A DNA stretch of 64,000 bases, taken from assembly GCA_018269005.1 (NCBI GenBank), contig JAFDVK010000053.1:216687-280686 (forward strand), written 5' to 3'. A program made the translations under genes and the position numbers. The stretch is from Acidobacteriota bacterium (GTDB taxonomy: Bacteria > Acidobacteriota > Blastocatellia > Pyrinomonadales > Pyrinomonadaceae). Every line of letters begins with the position of its first letter. The stretch's first letter is position 1. The notes beneath the pieces are model-generated. The model was not told where the DNA came from. It did not search any database and saw only the letters and a list, made by a program, of their open reading frames with translations. Of this stretch, positions 9,475-18,526 are shown piece by piece.

Positions 9475-9936
9475 ATGAGGAACGTTATTCGTTGTACGTT
9501 TTGTTCGGAAGACACGGATGCAACGCTTTTTCATCCAGTTTGTCCAAAATGCGGTCAGTCCGTCTCTCTTGAGGACGTTGAAGTCTCCGAGGCCATTGAA
9601 AACGTAAGTGCTGCCCCATCCGGTCGTTCACTGTTGGTCCTGAATATTGTCCTCTGTCTAATAGGTGTTTTTTGCGCGGTCGCGGTCGAGTTCTTTATCG
9701 CTCTCGGAAGCGGTCTTTCGTACGACGCGGCTTTCGCAGGTACAAGAAGTATTCTGACCCGGATCTGGCTGCCGGCGATCTTTGCGGGGCTGCTTTCTTT
9801 GAAAACCAAGTTCTGGGGCGCGGTATTCTTGACCGCGTGCGTTTGGTCGGCTTTCTTTCCAACGGTCCTGTGTATCGGAGTCTTTTACGTATTGTTGGCC
9901 GTTTACTTTTTTATCCCCCGTAAACAAGCAGTATGA
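9475..9936 (+). CDS. Small zinc-ribbon membrane protein
   Basis: The 153-residue protein opens with a zinc-ribbon (CTFCSEDTDATLFHPVCPKC, two Cys-x2-Cys pairs at about residues 7-26). It then has four hydrophobic segments (LLVLNIVLCLIGVFCAVAV, SILTRIWLPAIFAGLLSL, FWGAVFLTACVWSAFFPTV, LCIGVFYVLLAVYFFI). It is likely an inner-membrane protein with a cytoplasmic metal-binding head. The ATG follows GGAGGTTACCT, a strong ribosome-binding site. I do not recognise a family. The 124-nt gap before it holds no feature I can name. Confidence 0.65.
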   Translation: MRNVIRCTFCSEDTDATLFHPVCPKCGQSVSLEDVEVSEAIENVSAAPSGRSLLVLNIVLCLIGVFCAVAVEFFIALGSGLSYDAAFAGTRSILTRIWLPAIFAGLLSLKTKFWGAVFLTACVWSAFFPTVLCIGVFYVLLAVYFFIPRKQAV

Positions 9937-10008
9937 ACCCAGAGCTCGATTTCCGGGACTGAGCAATTAGAGAGAAACTCCGGTTTTCGGTAAGATGTAA
10001 GTGCCAAA

Positions 10009-11535
10009 ATGCAAACAAGGACGCAGTTTGAAGATATTCAGAATTACCTGACCGATGCGAGCAATATGCCCGGAGGGCGCGCCGAGAAGCTTTTCGTGCC
10101 GGCGACGTCGGCGGCGGTTGCTGAGATACTCCGTGAGGCGAACGCAGAAGGAACGCCGGTTACCGTCTCAGGTGCGCGGACGGGCACCGTCGGAGGGGCC
10201 GTTCCATTTGGCGGATGCGTACTCTCGCTTGAAAAGCTGGATGGCATCACGGTCGATCCTGATAAGAAAGTGGTCAAGGTCGGTGCGGGCGTCATCTTGG
10301 GCGATCTCCAAAAAGAGGTCGAACGACACGGCTTGTTCTATCCGCCGGATCCGACCGAATGGAGTTGTCAGATCGGAGGCAACATCGCAACTAATGCTTC
10401 GGGTGCGCGGAGCTTTAAGTACGGAGCCACGCGCGAGTATGCGCGAGCATTGCGTGTCGTGCTCGCGGACGGCGACATCCTATCGATCGAACGAGGAGAG
10501 TTCATCGCCGATCCAGATGGTGTTTTGAGGGTCAAGACGGATAAAGGGAACGCCATCGAGATCAAAGTGCCGACGTACGAACGGCCGAATGTCCGCAAGA
10601 ATGTGAGCGGGTATTTCAATTCGGACCGCCTGGATGCGGTCGATCTTTTCATCGGCAGCGAAGGCACGCTCGGCGTGATCGTCGAGGCCGAACTCTCGCT
10701 TCTAGAAAAGCCAAAAGGTTTCTTTAGCGGCATCGTGTTCTTTCCTGAAGAGAGTGATCTGCTCACATTCGTTGATGCGGTTCGGAACGCATTGCCGAAG
10801 CACCCAGTCGCTACTGCTCCCGGTTCTGACAAGCGGGCGGACGGGGGCGTCCGCGTTCCGATCGATGCGACGCTGCTTGAGTATTTCGACGCGAACTCCT
10901 TGAAACTCATTTCGGAAAAGTTTCCTGAAACGCCGTCAGGAATGGCGGGAGCGATATTCTTTGAGCAGGAAACTACGGCTGAAAATGAAGATGCTCTCCT
11001 CGGTTCGTGGAATGAACTTCTCGAAAGACACAACGCTGCGGAGTCCGCGTCGTGGTTCACTACGAACGAGCAGGATCTTGGGAAGATGCGCGAATTTCGC
11101 CACGCGCTTCCCGTTACGGTTAATGAGCGCGTTGTCCGAAACAAGCAGAAGAAGATCGGAACGGACATGGCCGTGCAGGATGACAAATTTGCAAGTTTTC
11201 TTCGCTTCTATAAAGATATTCTTGAGTCGAGCGGTATCGAATTTGTGATCTTCGGGCATATCGGTGACTCGCATCTTCACGCAAATCTTCTTCCGAAAAA
11301 TGAAGCAGAAGCGACGCGTTCCCGGCAGATCTATGGACGCTGCATCGCACAGGCGATAATGCTCGGCGGTTGTGTTTCTGCAGAGCACGGCATCGGAAAA
11401 TTGAAACGAAACTATCTCGCCGCGATGATGGGCGAGCGTTATTTGAATGAAATGGCCGAGGTGAAGCGTGCCCTCGATCCGAAGGGCATTCTTGGCCGAG
11501 GGAATGTGTTCAGCGAGGCATATTTGACCGCTTAG
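10009..11535 (+). CDS. FAD-linked oxidase of the D-lactate/glycolate dehydrogenase type
   Basis: The 508-residue protein belongs to the vanillyl-alcohol-oxidase/GlcD superfamily. The FAD-binding type 4 domain covers about 30-230 (VTVSGARTGTVGGAVPFGG, DPTEWSCQIGGNIATNASGA, GSEGTLGVIVEAEL). The C-terminal substrate domain ends with the conserved FGHIGDSHLHANLLP and CVSAEHGIGKLKRNYL, where the His residues lie at the active site. Relatives oxidise D-lactate, glycolate or other 2-hydroxy acids and pass electrons to the respiratory chain. No Fe-S C-terminal half is present. It is first in a tight run with the HAD gene (19 nt) and solenoid gene (3 nt). D-lactate is the MurQ by-product made by the locus about 8 kb downstream, so a link is possible but not shown. 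Confidence 0.85.
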   Translation: MQTRTQFEDIQNYLTDASNMPGGRAEKLFVPATSAAVAEILREANAEGTPVTVSGARTGTVGGAVPFGGCVLSLEKLDGITVDPDKKVVKVGAGVILGDLQKEVERHGLFYPPDPTEWSCQIGGNIATNASGARSFKYGATREYARALRVVLADGDILSIERGEFIADPDGVLRVKTDKGNAIEIKVPTYERPNVRKNVSGYFNSDRLDAVDLFIGSEGTLGVIVEAELSLLEKPKGFFSGIVFFPEESDLLTFVDAVRNALPKHPVATAPGSDKRADGGVRVPIDATLLEYFDANSLKLISEKFPETPSGMAGAIFFEQETTAENEDALLGSWNELLERHNAAESASWFTTNEQDLGKMREFRHALPVTVNERVVRNKQKKIGTDMAVQDDKFASFLRFYKDILESSGIEFVIFGHIGDSHLHANLLPKNEAEATRSRQIYGRCIAQAIMLGGCVSAEHGIGKLKRNYLAAMMGERYLNEMAEVKRALDPKGILGRGNVFSEAYLTA

Positions 11536-11553
11536 CGTTAAAGAAAAAGTCTT

Positions 11554-12252
11554 ATGATCAAGGCGATCCTAATGGATTTCAACGGTGTCATCATCGATGA
11601 CGAACCGATACAGATGCGGGCATATCTGTCCGTTCTAAAGGAACACGGCGTCGATCTGACCGAGGAGGATTATTACAATTCGCTCGGAATGGACGACAAG
11701 ACATTTGTCCGTGCCGCATTCGACCGCGTTGCCAAGACGGTCTCTGACGAAGATGTTTCTGATATCATCGCGTCGAAGACGGCGGCGTGGCGTAAAGAGG
11801 TCGATGCGACGCTTCCACTCTTTGACGGCATTGATGATTTCATCGAGAAGATGGCACATCACTACACGCTTGGCATCGTCAGCATGGCGAACGTCAACGA
11901 GATCGAATACGTTCTGGAACGCGCTGGCCTGAAGAAGTATTTTTCGACGATCGTTTCTTCCGCGGACGTCGCAAAGTGCAAACCCGATCCGGAATCGTAC
12001 GACCTCGGGTTTCGGAGGATCGATGCGGTTCGAACATCGTCGGGGCATCTTCCGATGACGCGCGAAGAATGCGTTGCGATCGAGGACAGCCCGCCGGGAG
12101 TTGTCGCGGCGGTAAAGGCCGACCTACAGGCTCTCGGGGTTACGAACACGGTGCCGGCAGAGAAGATGCGCGAGGCCGGTGCGAGAGCGACTGCAAACGA
12201 TCTGCGCGATTGGTTTCCTGAATCGCTGCGTCTCGTCTTTACGACCGAATAG
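11554..12252 (+). CDS. HAD-family hydrolase, beta-phosphoglucomutase-like, with altered motif I
   Basis: The 232-residue protein has the class-I HAD fold: motif I MDFNGVIIDDEPIQMRAYL at the N-terminus, a helical cap, motif II near VSMANVNEIEYVL, Lys in KCKPDPESY and motif IV AIEDSPPGVVAAVKA. The third residue of the DxD signature, normally Asp (general acid/base), is Asn here (D8-F-N10-G). Such a change is expected to weaken or alter phosphatase/mutase chemistry, although DFNG variants may be a genuine subgroup. It lies 19 nt after the FAD oxidase and 3 nt before the next gene, so these three are likely one operon. Substrate unknown. Confidence 0.85.
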   Translation: MIKAILMDFNGVIIDDEPIQMRAYLSVLKEHGVDLTEEDYYNSLGMDDKTFVRAAFDRVAKTVSDEDVSDIIASKTAAWRKEVDATLPLFDGIDDFIEKMAHHYTLGIVSMANVNEIEYVLERAGLKKYFSTIVSSADVAKCKPDPESYDLGFRRIDAVRTSSGHLPMTREECVAIEDSPPGVVAAVKADLQALGVTNTVPAEKMREAGARATANDLRDWFPESLRLVFTTE

Positions 12253-12255
12253 AAT

Positions 12256-13752
12256 ATGAGCTCAGACTTTATTTCCCGCGACGATGCGGAGCGGGATCTT
12301 CTTGCGGCCGCGACATTCATCGGCGAGCGGATCCACACCGCCGACGGCCAGGCCGAGTCGATGTCGGCAGTCGTGCCGCATTATCTCGCACGCGGCGATG
12401 TCGATCTTGCGGCGGAATTGGCGAATACGGTTGATGATCCATTCACGCGCGACAAGCTGATCGTTTCCGTCGCACAAAAATGCGTCGAGGTCAATGATAA
12501 TGAGTACGCGCTTCAGCTTGTTGATGCGATCGAAGACGACGGGATGCGGCTTCTCGCTCTTGAGCGCATCGGCATGGCAAAAGCTGCGAGCGGCGACCTC
12601 GAACTCGCACGCGAGATCGCGTCCCAAATGACTCAGCCCGATTTCGTCGATGCCTCGATAGCTGTTGCAGAAACTGAGAACGGAAGCGTCGAAGATGCGA
12701 TGGCGTCCGTCGGGGCGGTCGAATTCCCATTGGCGAGAGTGCAAGCATTTCAACAGATAGCCGCGAAATGGATCGAACAAAAGAGGCCGGAAGATGTGGC
12801 CGCGATCCTAGAAGCGAGTCTTGCATCTGCTGATGAGATAGAGCATCGCGAAGAGCAGGTGCGTGCCGTTTGCGACACCGGCAATCTATTCATTACGGCC
12901 GAAAGACGCGATCTCGCAGTTAAGACCTTTCAGAAGGCCCATGACTTTGCGGCAAACGTTGAGAGTGCGCACAAGGACTTTTATCTTGGGAGCTCGGCCC
13001 TCGGTCTGCTGCAATCCGGAAGCAATGACCTCGCCGAGAAAGCTCTCGGCGAGATCACGGATAAGACGCAGATCGCCGGAACGCTGCTTGCTTTTGCCCG
13101 ACATCTATCAAACGTAGGAAAGAGCGATGATGCGTTAAATGATCTTGAAGAAGCGTTCGAGATACTCGAAGGCCAGCAGGAAAAAGAGACTCGTGACAGT
13201 CGTGCGCGGAATTCGATCTGGACGGCGATCGCAGTGCAGTTTGCGGGCTTTGGTTATGCAGATCGCGGCATCGAGATCGCAAAGAAGAATGTCGATGACC
13301 GCGAAGCGGCGAAGGCCATCGGCGAGATCGCGCAAATACTTTCAACGACCGGCGATGCGAAAAATGCCCGTGAGACGGCACGCCTGCAAGAAGAGCATTA
13401 TGATCAGGCCGAGACGCTGCTCTCTGTCGTCGATGCGTTGGCCTTGAAAGGCGAAACAGCAGAGATCCCGGCGGTCATCAATGAAGCAGAAACGATCACG
13501 AACACCGTTCCGCAGGTGTCGGCAAAGGCCGACCTGCTGATCGAGATCGCGAAGCGTCGTAAGGAGTTCGGCGAATCTGCTTCGGCAACCGCGACCGCGG
13601 AAAATGCTATCGCTGCGATACTTGAGATCCGCGACGAAAGCCGGCGGGTAACGTCGCTTGCATCCCTTAGCTCTGCGGTTGGAGACATTTCGACTCTCTC
13701 GGAGTCCGCACAGAACGGACTCATTCGCCTGATCGCGGCGGCCGAAGCCTAG
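12256..13752 (+). CDS. Alpha-solenoid (TPR-like) protein of unknown function
   Basis: The 498-residue protein is almost wholly alpha-helical, acidic and Ala/Glu-rich. It shows helix-pair repeats of about 30-35 residues (ALQLVDAIEDDGMRLLALER, ALNDLEEAFEILEGQQEKET, RGIEIAKKNVDDREAAKAIG). The A-x6-A-x-G pattern in places fits TPR or a related solenoid. No signal peptide or membrane helix is present, so it is cytoplasmic. It starts 3 nt after the HAD gene, so translation is probably coupled, and ends one base before the convergent decarboxylase gene. Probably a protein-protein scaffold; no partner can be named. Confidence 0.7.
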   Translation: MSSDFISRDDAERDLLAAATFIGERIHTADGQAESMSAVVPHYLARGDVDLAAELANTVDDPFTRDKLIVSVAQKCVEVNDNEYALQLVDAIEDDGMRLLALERIGMAKAASGDLELAREIASQMTQPDFVDASIAVAETENGSVEDAMASVGAVEFPLARVQAFQQIAAKWIEQKRPEDVAAILEASLASADEIEHREEQVRAVCDTGNLFITAERRDLAVKTFQKAHDFAANVESAHKDFYLGSSALGLLQSGSNDLAEKALGEITDKTQIAGTLLAFARHLSNVGKSDDALNDLEEAFEILEGQQEKETRDSRARNSIWTAIAVQFAGFGYADRGIEIAKKNVDDREAAKAIGEIAQILSTTGDAKNARETARLQEEHYDQAETLLSVVDALALKGETAEIPAVINEAETITNTVPQVSAKADLLIEIAKRRKEFGESASATATAENAIAAILEIRDESRRVTSLASLSSAVGDISTLSESAQNGLIRLIAAAEA

Positions 13753-13753
13753 G

Positions 13754-15148
13754 CTATAGGTCAGAGGCGATCAGATCTTCGAAATTATCGCGCCGCCGGA
13801 TCAGCGACGGCGTGCCATCAGATTTTATTAGTACGACAGGCGGAAGAAAGCGAGCGTTGTATTGCGAGGCTTGTGCGAGCGAATACGCGCCGCAATTAAG
13901 AAGAGCCAGAATTTCGCCGGCTTCTACATTTTCGGGAAGCCTGCGATGCTCCGGCAGACGGCCCTCACCTTCGATATCAAAATACACATCACCGCCATCG
14001 CACAAAGGGCCCGCCACCTTGTAGTCGAAATCGTGAACGGCATTGGCGCGTTCTGCCGAGATCAGATGGTAATACCACTTGTAAGTTTCCATTGAAAGAA
14101 GGATGTTGAATCCCGCGTCAGTCAGCAGCCAATGATCGGTTCCGCCGTTGGCTGTCGGCCGAGCTTTGGTGTTTCGAACGGTTGTCAGGCAGATTCCCGC
14201 ATCCGCAATTATGCTGCGGCCGGGTTCGAGCAAGAGCGTAAGGCCGTTCAGCAGATCTTCGGCTCCGACTTCTCGGGCTGCACTCTGAACTGCGAGCCAC
14301 GCAGGCCGGATCGCGTCTTTCGGTTCGAAATCTGCAGCGAGCATCGCACGCTGCTTTTCACCGAGGCCGACGACACCACCCTTCAAATATCTGACCGGAA
14401 AGCCGCCGCCAAGATTTATGTGTCCGAGCTTTTGGCCGGTCTCCTTGAAGATGTGCAAGAGACTGGAAAAAAGCGCTTCGAACGCTTCGGCATAGACCTT
14501 TGGTTCGGGATTCTGCGAGCCGATATGCAAGTGCACGCCGCAAATATTCACGTGCTGAGAATCGGCATGCTTGCGGACGGCCGCGTAAGCCTCCTCGGGC
14601 ATCATTCCGAACTTTGATGTTAGAAGAGCCGTCTGCAAACCCGAATGCGTGTCCGATTTGATCTCCGGGACGAGCCGCAAACTCACATTCGCACATTTGC
14701 CAAGCCTCGCGGCAGTTTCCTCTATGAGAGAGAGTTCGAAGATGGAATCGACCTGGATCGCATAAATATCGTTCGCGATCGCGAGGTCAAGTTCCCAAAT
14801 TTCTTTGCTCGTACCATTGAAAATGATCTGCGAGCCGACGAAGCCCACCTTTAACGCTTTCCAGAGTTCGCCGCCCGAATTGACCTCGATATCACAATCG
14901 GCGTCTTTGACGGCACGCAGGATCCCGAGCGTGGACATCGCCTTTGCCGCGTAGCAAAGTTTGACCGGACATTCGACGACTTCGGCGACTTGTTTTAGAC
15001 GCTCGATATTCCGGCGTATACGCCTTTCGCTGTAAACAAAGAGCGGCGAGCCATATTCGCGTGCAAGCTCCACGGCATCGACGCCGTCGATGTGCAGGCG
15101 AGAATCACTGACTTCAAGAAAATTTTCGATCTCCCAAGATTGAGACAT
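13754..15148 (-). CDS. lysA: LysA-family PLP decarboxylase (diaminopimelate decarboxylase-like)
   Basis: This is a fold-type III PLP enzyme; the classic activity is meso-DAP to L-lysine plus CO2. The PLP lysine lies in CYAAKAMSTLGILRAV, the H-I-G-S-Q motif in VHLHIGSQNPEP, the phosphate-binding Gly-rich loop in HINLGGGFPVRY, and LLEPGRSIIADAG carries the substrate-side Arg. At 464 residues it is longer than most LysA (about 420). The active-site motif from the partner subunit reads GPLCDGGDVYFD, where LysA normally has CES(G/S)D; Cys-Asp-Gly is closer to ornithine decarboxylases. It is last in a probable operon with cell-wall sugar salvage genes, 53 nt after the GH3 gene. Specificity is therefore open: DAP from muropeptides, or another diamino acid. 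Confidence 0.8.
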   Translation of the reverse strand: MSQSWEIENFLEVSDSRLHIDGVDAVELAREYGSPLFVYSERRIRRNIERLKQVAEVVECPVKLCYAAKAMSTLGILRAVKDADCDIEVNSGGELWKALKVGFVGSQIIFNGTSKEIWELDLAIANDIYAIQVDSIFELSLIEETAARLGKCANVSLRLVPEIKSDTHSGLQTALLTSKFGMMPEEAYAAVRKHADSQHVNICGVHLHIGSQNPEPKVYAEAFEALFSSLLHIFKETGQKLGHINLGGGFPVRYLKGGVVGLGEKQRAMLAADFEPKDAIRPAWLAVQSAAREVGAEDLLNGLTLLLEPGRSIIADAGICLTTVRNTKARPTANGGTDHWLLTDAGFNILLSMETYKWYYHLISAERANAVHDFDYKVAGPLCDGGDVYFDIEGEGRLPEHRRLPENVEAGEILALLNCGAYSLAQASQYNARFLPPVVLIKSDGTPSLIRRRDNFEDLIASDL

Positions 15149-15201
15149 ACTTATATCTAATGTAACAAAGTCGGCCTAAGGCAACTTTCACCCTACCTAT
15201 T

Positions 15202-17025
15202 TTATTTTACGAATTGAATGCCCGTTCCTCGCGGATAAGAGCCGGGAAGCGAGATCGGGAGGCGGCCGGTGATCGGCTGCAGGCCGAGGAGCGAACGGGC
15301 GGCGGCGCGCTGAAGGCTGGACATATCGCCGTACGCGACAACATAAGTTTTCATCTCCGGAAAGCTGCTCAGAACATACGGATTGCCGAAACTTACGCCG
15401 ACGACCTGCTTTCCGTTCGCAAGGAGTTCGCGAAGGATCGTAGCTCCATTTTCGGGAACGCCGACACTGTTCTTTGCACCTGAACGCACGCGTCCGTAAA
15501 GCCCGACGATGACGATGTCAGCTTCCGAGGCGGCGCTACGTGCCGCTTGTGCCTGTTCGGTGAGCGAATTTTCCTGAAGGTAAAATGACGATGAGCGCAG
15601 GCCGCTTGAACGAAGAGCAGAGACGAAAGGTGCCATCGTGTCCGGCCCGTCAAAGCCGTTCGAGAGGCCGAGGACGACGATCTTTTTCGAGCGGTCAAGA
15701 GGTAGCGCGTTTGCGTCATTACGGACGAGCGTGATCGCTTTGGCCGCCACTTCGTTCGTCAAAGCGAGCGATTCGGGACCTGAAATGATCCTGTCCATCG
15801 CGTCGATATTCGTGATGCGGTTATCGAAGAGACCGACGGCGGACTTCCAAGCGAGGATGCGTCGAACCGAGTCGTCAAGTCGTTCCTGCGGGATGCGGCC
15901 GCTCTTTACGGCCGCGAGAAGACCGGCGATCATCGCGTCCGGGTCGGATGGCTTTTCGAGCAGATCTGAGCCGGCGAGAAACGCTCGGACGCCTGCCTCA
16001 CCTTGTTCAAAATATAGGGTCAGTCCGCTCATCGACATCGCGTCGGTAACGATCAGGCCCTTAAAGCCCATTTCATTCCTCAAGAGACCGGTCTGCACTT
16101 TTTTGGAAAGGGTCGCGGGAATATACGCCTTTTGTTCGACGATCTCTGCCCCCGTTTCGGCGTCGCCGCCGCGATAATTCTTGAGCGGCAAAACGATCTC
16201 ATCATCGATCTGCGGCAGAGCGATATGAGCGATCATTACCGACGCGACTCCGTCATTGATAGCGGCACGAAATGGCACAAGCTCGGTCTTTTCGAGAGAC
16301 GCGAGCGAATGATCTATGATCGGCAGACCGCGATGCGAATCAACATCCGTGTCGCCGTGGCCGGGAAAATGCTTTGCGGTCGCAATGGCTTTTTCACTCT
16401 GAACGCCTTCGATGAACGCAGTGCCGAATTTTGCGACCTCCTCAGGGTCTTCACCAAAACTTCGGACGTTTATGACCGGATTTGCAGCATTATTATTAAC
16501 GTCGAGGACCGGAGCATATACGTGCTGAAATCCCATCGCACGGGCCTCGCGTCCCGTAATAACACCGATACGACGTGCATATTCAGCATCGCCGGTCGCG
16601 GCGACGGCCATTGCCCAAGGGAAATTTATCGCATCGGCAAAACGCATACCGATGCCGGTCTCGGCGTCGAGAGCCATCAGCAAAGGCACCTTTGCCTCGG
16701 TCTGCATCCGGTTGATGAGGATCGAGGTCTCGTACATCGGAGCACCGAAAAAGATGATGCCGCCGACCTTGTTATCCACGATCTGGCGTCTAATTTCCTT
16801 ATAGAAGGAGCTGTCGCGGTTCGCGAACTTCGCGTTAACGCCGATCTGAATAAGTTGGCCGACCTTCTCCTCGACCGACATCTTTTTGAGCAGCTTGTCG
16901 ACGCGTTTCCGATCCTTTTCTGACGGTGTGAACCTGTTCGCTGCTCTTTGCTGCGCGTTCGCAAAAAGCACTCCATTCAAGAGGAAAGCAAGAAGGATGA
17001 CCGAGCTATATACTGACTTCATCAT
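15202..17025 (-). CDS. nagZ: Exported GH3 beta-N-acetylglucosaminidase (NagZ-type, two-domain)
   Basis: The enzyme removes terminal GlcNAc from muropeptides. A signal peptide is present (MMKSVYSSVILLAFLLNGVL, cleavage near FANAQ), so it acts outside the cytoplasm, unlike the cytosolic NagZ of enterobacteria. The GH3 barrel has the diagnostic KHFPGHGDTDVDSHRGLP, in which the Asp-Ser-His dyad supplies the NagZ-type acid/base, and IVTDAMSMSGL with the nucleophile Asp. A C-terminal alpha/beta sandwich domain (about 400-600) gives about 607 residues, like the Bacillus YbbD/NagZ rather than short NagZ. Start chosen at 17025 (ATGATG). It overlaps the end of the transporter gene by about 20 nt, so they are co-transcribed. 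Confidence 0.9.
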   Translation of the reverse strand: MMKSVYSSVILLAFLLNGVLFANAQQRAANRFTPSEKDRKRVDKLLKKMSVEEKVGQLIQIGVNAKFANRDSSFYKEIRRQIVDNKVGGIIFFGAPMYETSILINRMQTEAKVPLLMALDAETGIGMRFADAINFPWAMAVAATGDAEYARRIGVITGREARAMGFQHVYAPVLDVNNNAANPVINVRSFGEDPEEVAKFGTAFIEGVQSEKAIATAKHFPGHGDTDVDSHRGLPIIDHSLASLEKTELVPFRAAINDGVASVMIAHIALPQIDDEIVLPLKNYRGGDAETGAEIVEQKAYIPATLSKKVQTGLLRNEMGFKGLIVTDAMSMSGLTLYFEQGEAGVRAFLAGSDLLEKPSDPDAMIAGLLAAVKSGRIPQERLDDSVRRILAWKSAVGLFDNRITNIDAMDRIISGPESLALTNEVAAKAITLVRNDANALPLDRSKKIVVLGLSNGFDGPDTMAPFVSALRSSGLRSSSFYLQENSLTEQAQAARSAASEADIVIVGLYGRVRSGAKNSVGVPENGATILRELLANGKQVVGVSFGNPYVLSSFPEMKTYVVAYGDMSSLQRAAARSLLGLQPITGRLPISLPGSYPRGTGIQFVK

Positions 17026-18523
17026 TTGATCTCGAACCAAAAACTAGCGAGGCGAGCCACGCAACAATTAACGTAACAAGGCTGCCGATAAGTGCGTACC
17101 ACGTCCATGCGATCTTAGTCGCGACGAGGATATAGACCATAAGGCAAATGCTTGCGATCATCCCCAGAAGCGCATGGATTTCTTTTGCACGTTTTATTAG
17201 CGTGCCGACAAGAAAGACGCCGAGGATCGGGCCGTTTATCAAGGACGCGACCGAAAGAGCAAGAGCCAACGCCGATTCACCTGACCGCATAAAACCGACC
17301 GCGATCAATATCTGTATGATGCCGACGATCACGGTGAGCCATCCGGCGATCTTTACGAGTTTCTTGTCGTCTGCCCCCGAAGCAAAGGGCTTATAAAGGT
17401 CGTTTACTGCCGTTGCCGCAATCGAGTTTAGCGAAGAGGACAGCGCCGCCGCAAAGATCGCGGCGACAACAAGGCCCGAGAGCCCGGCGGGCATATGCTC
17501 CGTAATGAAATTCGGAAAGACCTGATCGCCTTTTAAGAAAGGAAACGTTGCTGTGATGCCGGAACCGGCGACACCCGCCTGCGCGTATTCGGCCGCCGCA
17601 TATGGAGCGTAAAAGGCGAAAAGCAATACGCCGATAAATAGGAAGCCGATGAATTGCCCAAGAACGACGAGACCGGAAGAGAGCAGTGCGGTGGCGGCAG
17701 AAAGCGGCTTGCTCGTGCATAGATAACGCTGCACGAGATATTGATCCGTGCCGTGAGTGGACATCGTAAGGAAACAGCCGCCGAGCAGGCCGGACCAGAA
17801 GGTGTACGTCTTCGTGATGTCCCAGCCGAAGTCGAAAACGCTGAACTTATGGAATTGTTCACCGAGTGCGACGGCACCGGAGAAACCGCCGTTGATGTTC
17901 TGGACAAGAACGACCGCGGCCGCAGCTGCGCCGCCGATATAGATGACGAGCTGCACGACCTCGACCCAGATGACCGCTTCCATCCCGCCGTAGAACGTAA
18001 AAATTATCATCACAAGGCCGAGCAGCACGATCGAAGCTACGATCACGGTCGCGGGATCCGTGTTCGGGTAGAACGAGGCCCATACGGCTGCAAGGACGAT
18101 CGCCGTCAGGAGCAGGCGAATGCCGTCCGCGATGTTTCGCATTACGACGAAAAGTGCAGAGGCGAGCATCTTTACTCGCCGGCCGAACCTATCGCCAAGA
18201 AGCTGATAGACCGTAAGCAGTTCGCCCTTGAAATACAGCGGAATGAAAAGGAGCGAGATCACGATGCGGCCGAGCAGATATCCGAAGACGAGCTGAAGGA
18301 ATTGGAAATTTCCGCCTTTCGCGAAAGCGATGCCGGGAACCGAGACGAACGTGATCGTGCTCGTTTCTGTAGCGACGATCGACATTGCGATCGCCCACCA
18401 TGGAACACTGCGGTCGCCAACAAAGTAGTCTTCTGTCGTCTCCTGCTTTCCGGAGAAGAGAATCCCAAAGGCGGTGATGCCGATCAGATAGCCGAAGATG
18501 ATTACGAGATCGAGTATTTGCAT
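17006..18523 (-). CDS. Sodium:solute symporter (SSS family), probable amino-sugar importer
   Basis: The 505-residue protein has about 13 membrane helices. SSS landmarks include FGILFSGKQETTEDYFVGDRS at the N-terminus, VPWWAIAMSIVATETSTITF with the Na-site region, and a long central ASLINGPILGVFLVGTLI segment. SSS proteins couple Na+ entry to uptake of sugars, sialic acid, amino acids or similar. Sequence alone does not give the substrate. Its position between the HAD gene (3 nt) and the GH3 glucosaminidase (overlap), together with murQ and an amino-sugar kinase, suggests uptake of GlcNAc, MurNAc or the disaccharide. That assignment is inference. Confidence 0.85.
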   Translation of the reverse strand: MQILDLVIIFGYLIGITAFGILFSGKQETTEDYFVGDRSVPWWAIAMSIVATETSTITFVSVPGIAFAKGGNFQFLQLVFGYLLGRIVISLLFIPLYFKGELLTVYQLLGDRFGRRVKMLASALFVVMRNIADGIRLLLTAIVLAAVWASFYPNTDPATVIVASIVLLGLVMIIFTFYGGMEAVIWVEVVQLVIYIGGAAAAAVVLVQNINGGFSGAVALGEQFHKFSVFDFGWDITKTYTFWSGLLGGCFLTMSTHGTDQYLVQRYLCTSKPLSAATALLSSGLVVLGQFIGFLFIGVLLFAFYAPYAAAEYAQAGVAGSGITATFPFLKGDQVFPNFITEHMPAGLSGLVVAAIFAAALSSSLNSIAATAVNDLYKPFASGADDKKLVKIAGWLTVIVGIIQILIAVGFMRSGESALALALSVASLINGPILGVFLVGTLIKRAKEIHALLGMIASICLMVYILVATKIAWTWYALIGSLVTLIVAWLASLVFGSRSNDEVSI

Positions 18524-18526
18524 TGG

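Noticed and set aside
13754..15201. Lysine riboswitch upstream of the LysA-family gene
   Set aside because: Only 53 nt separate it from the GH3 gene and no conserved riboswitch elements are visible.
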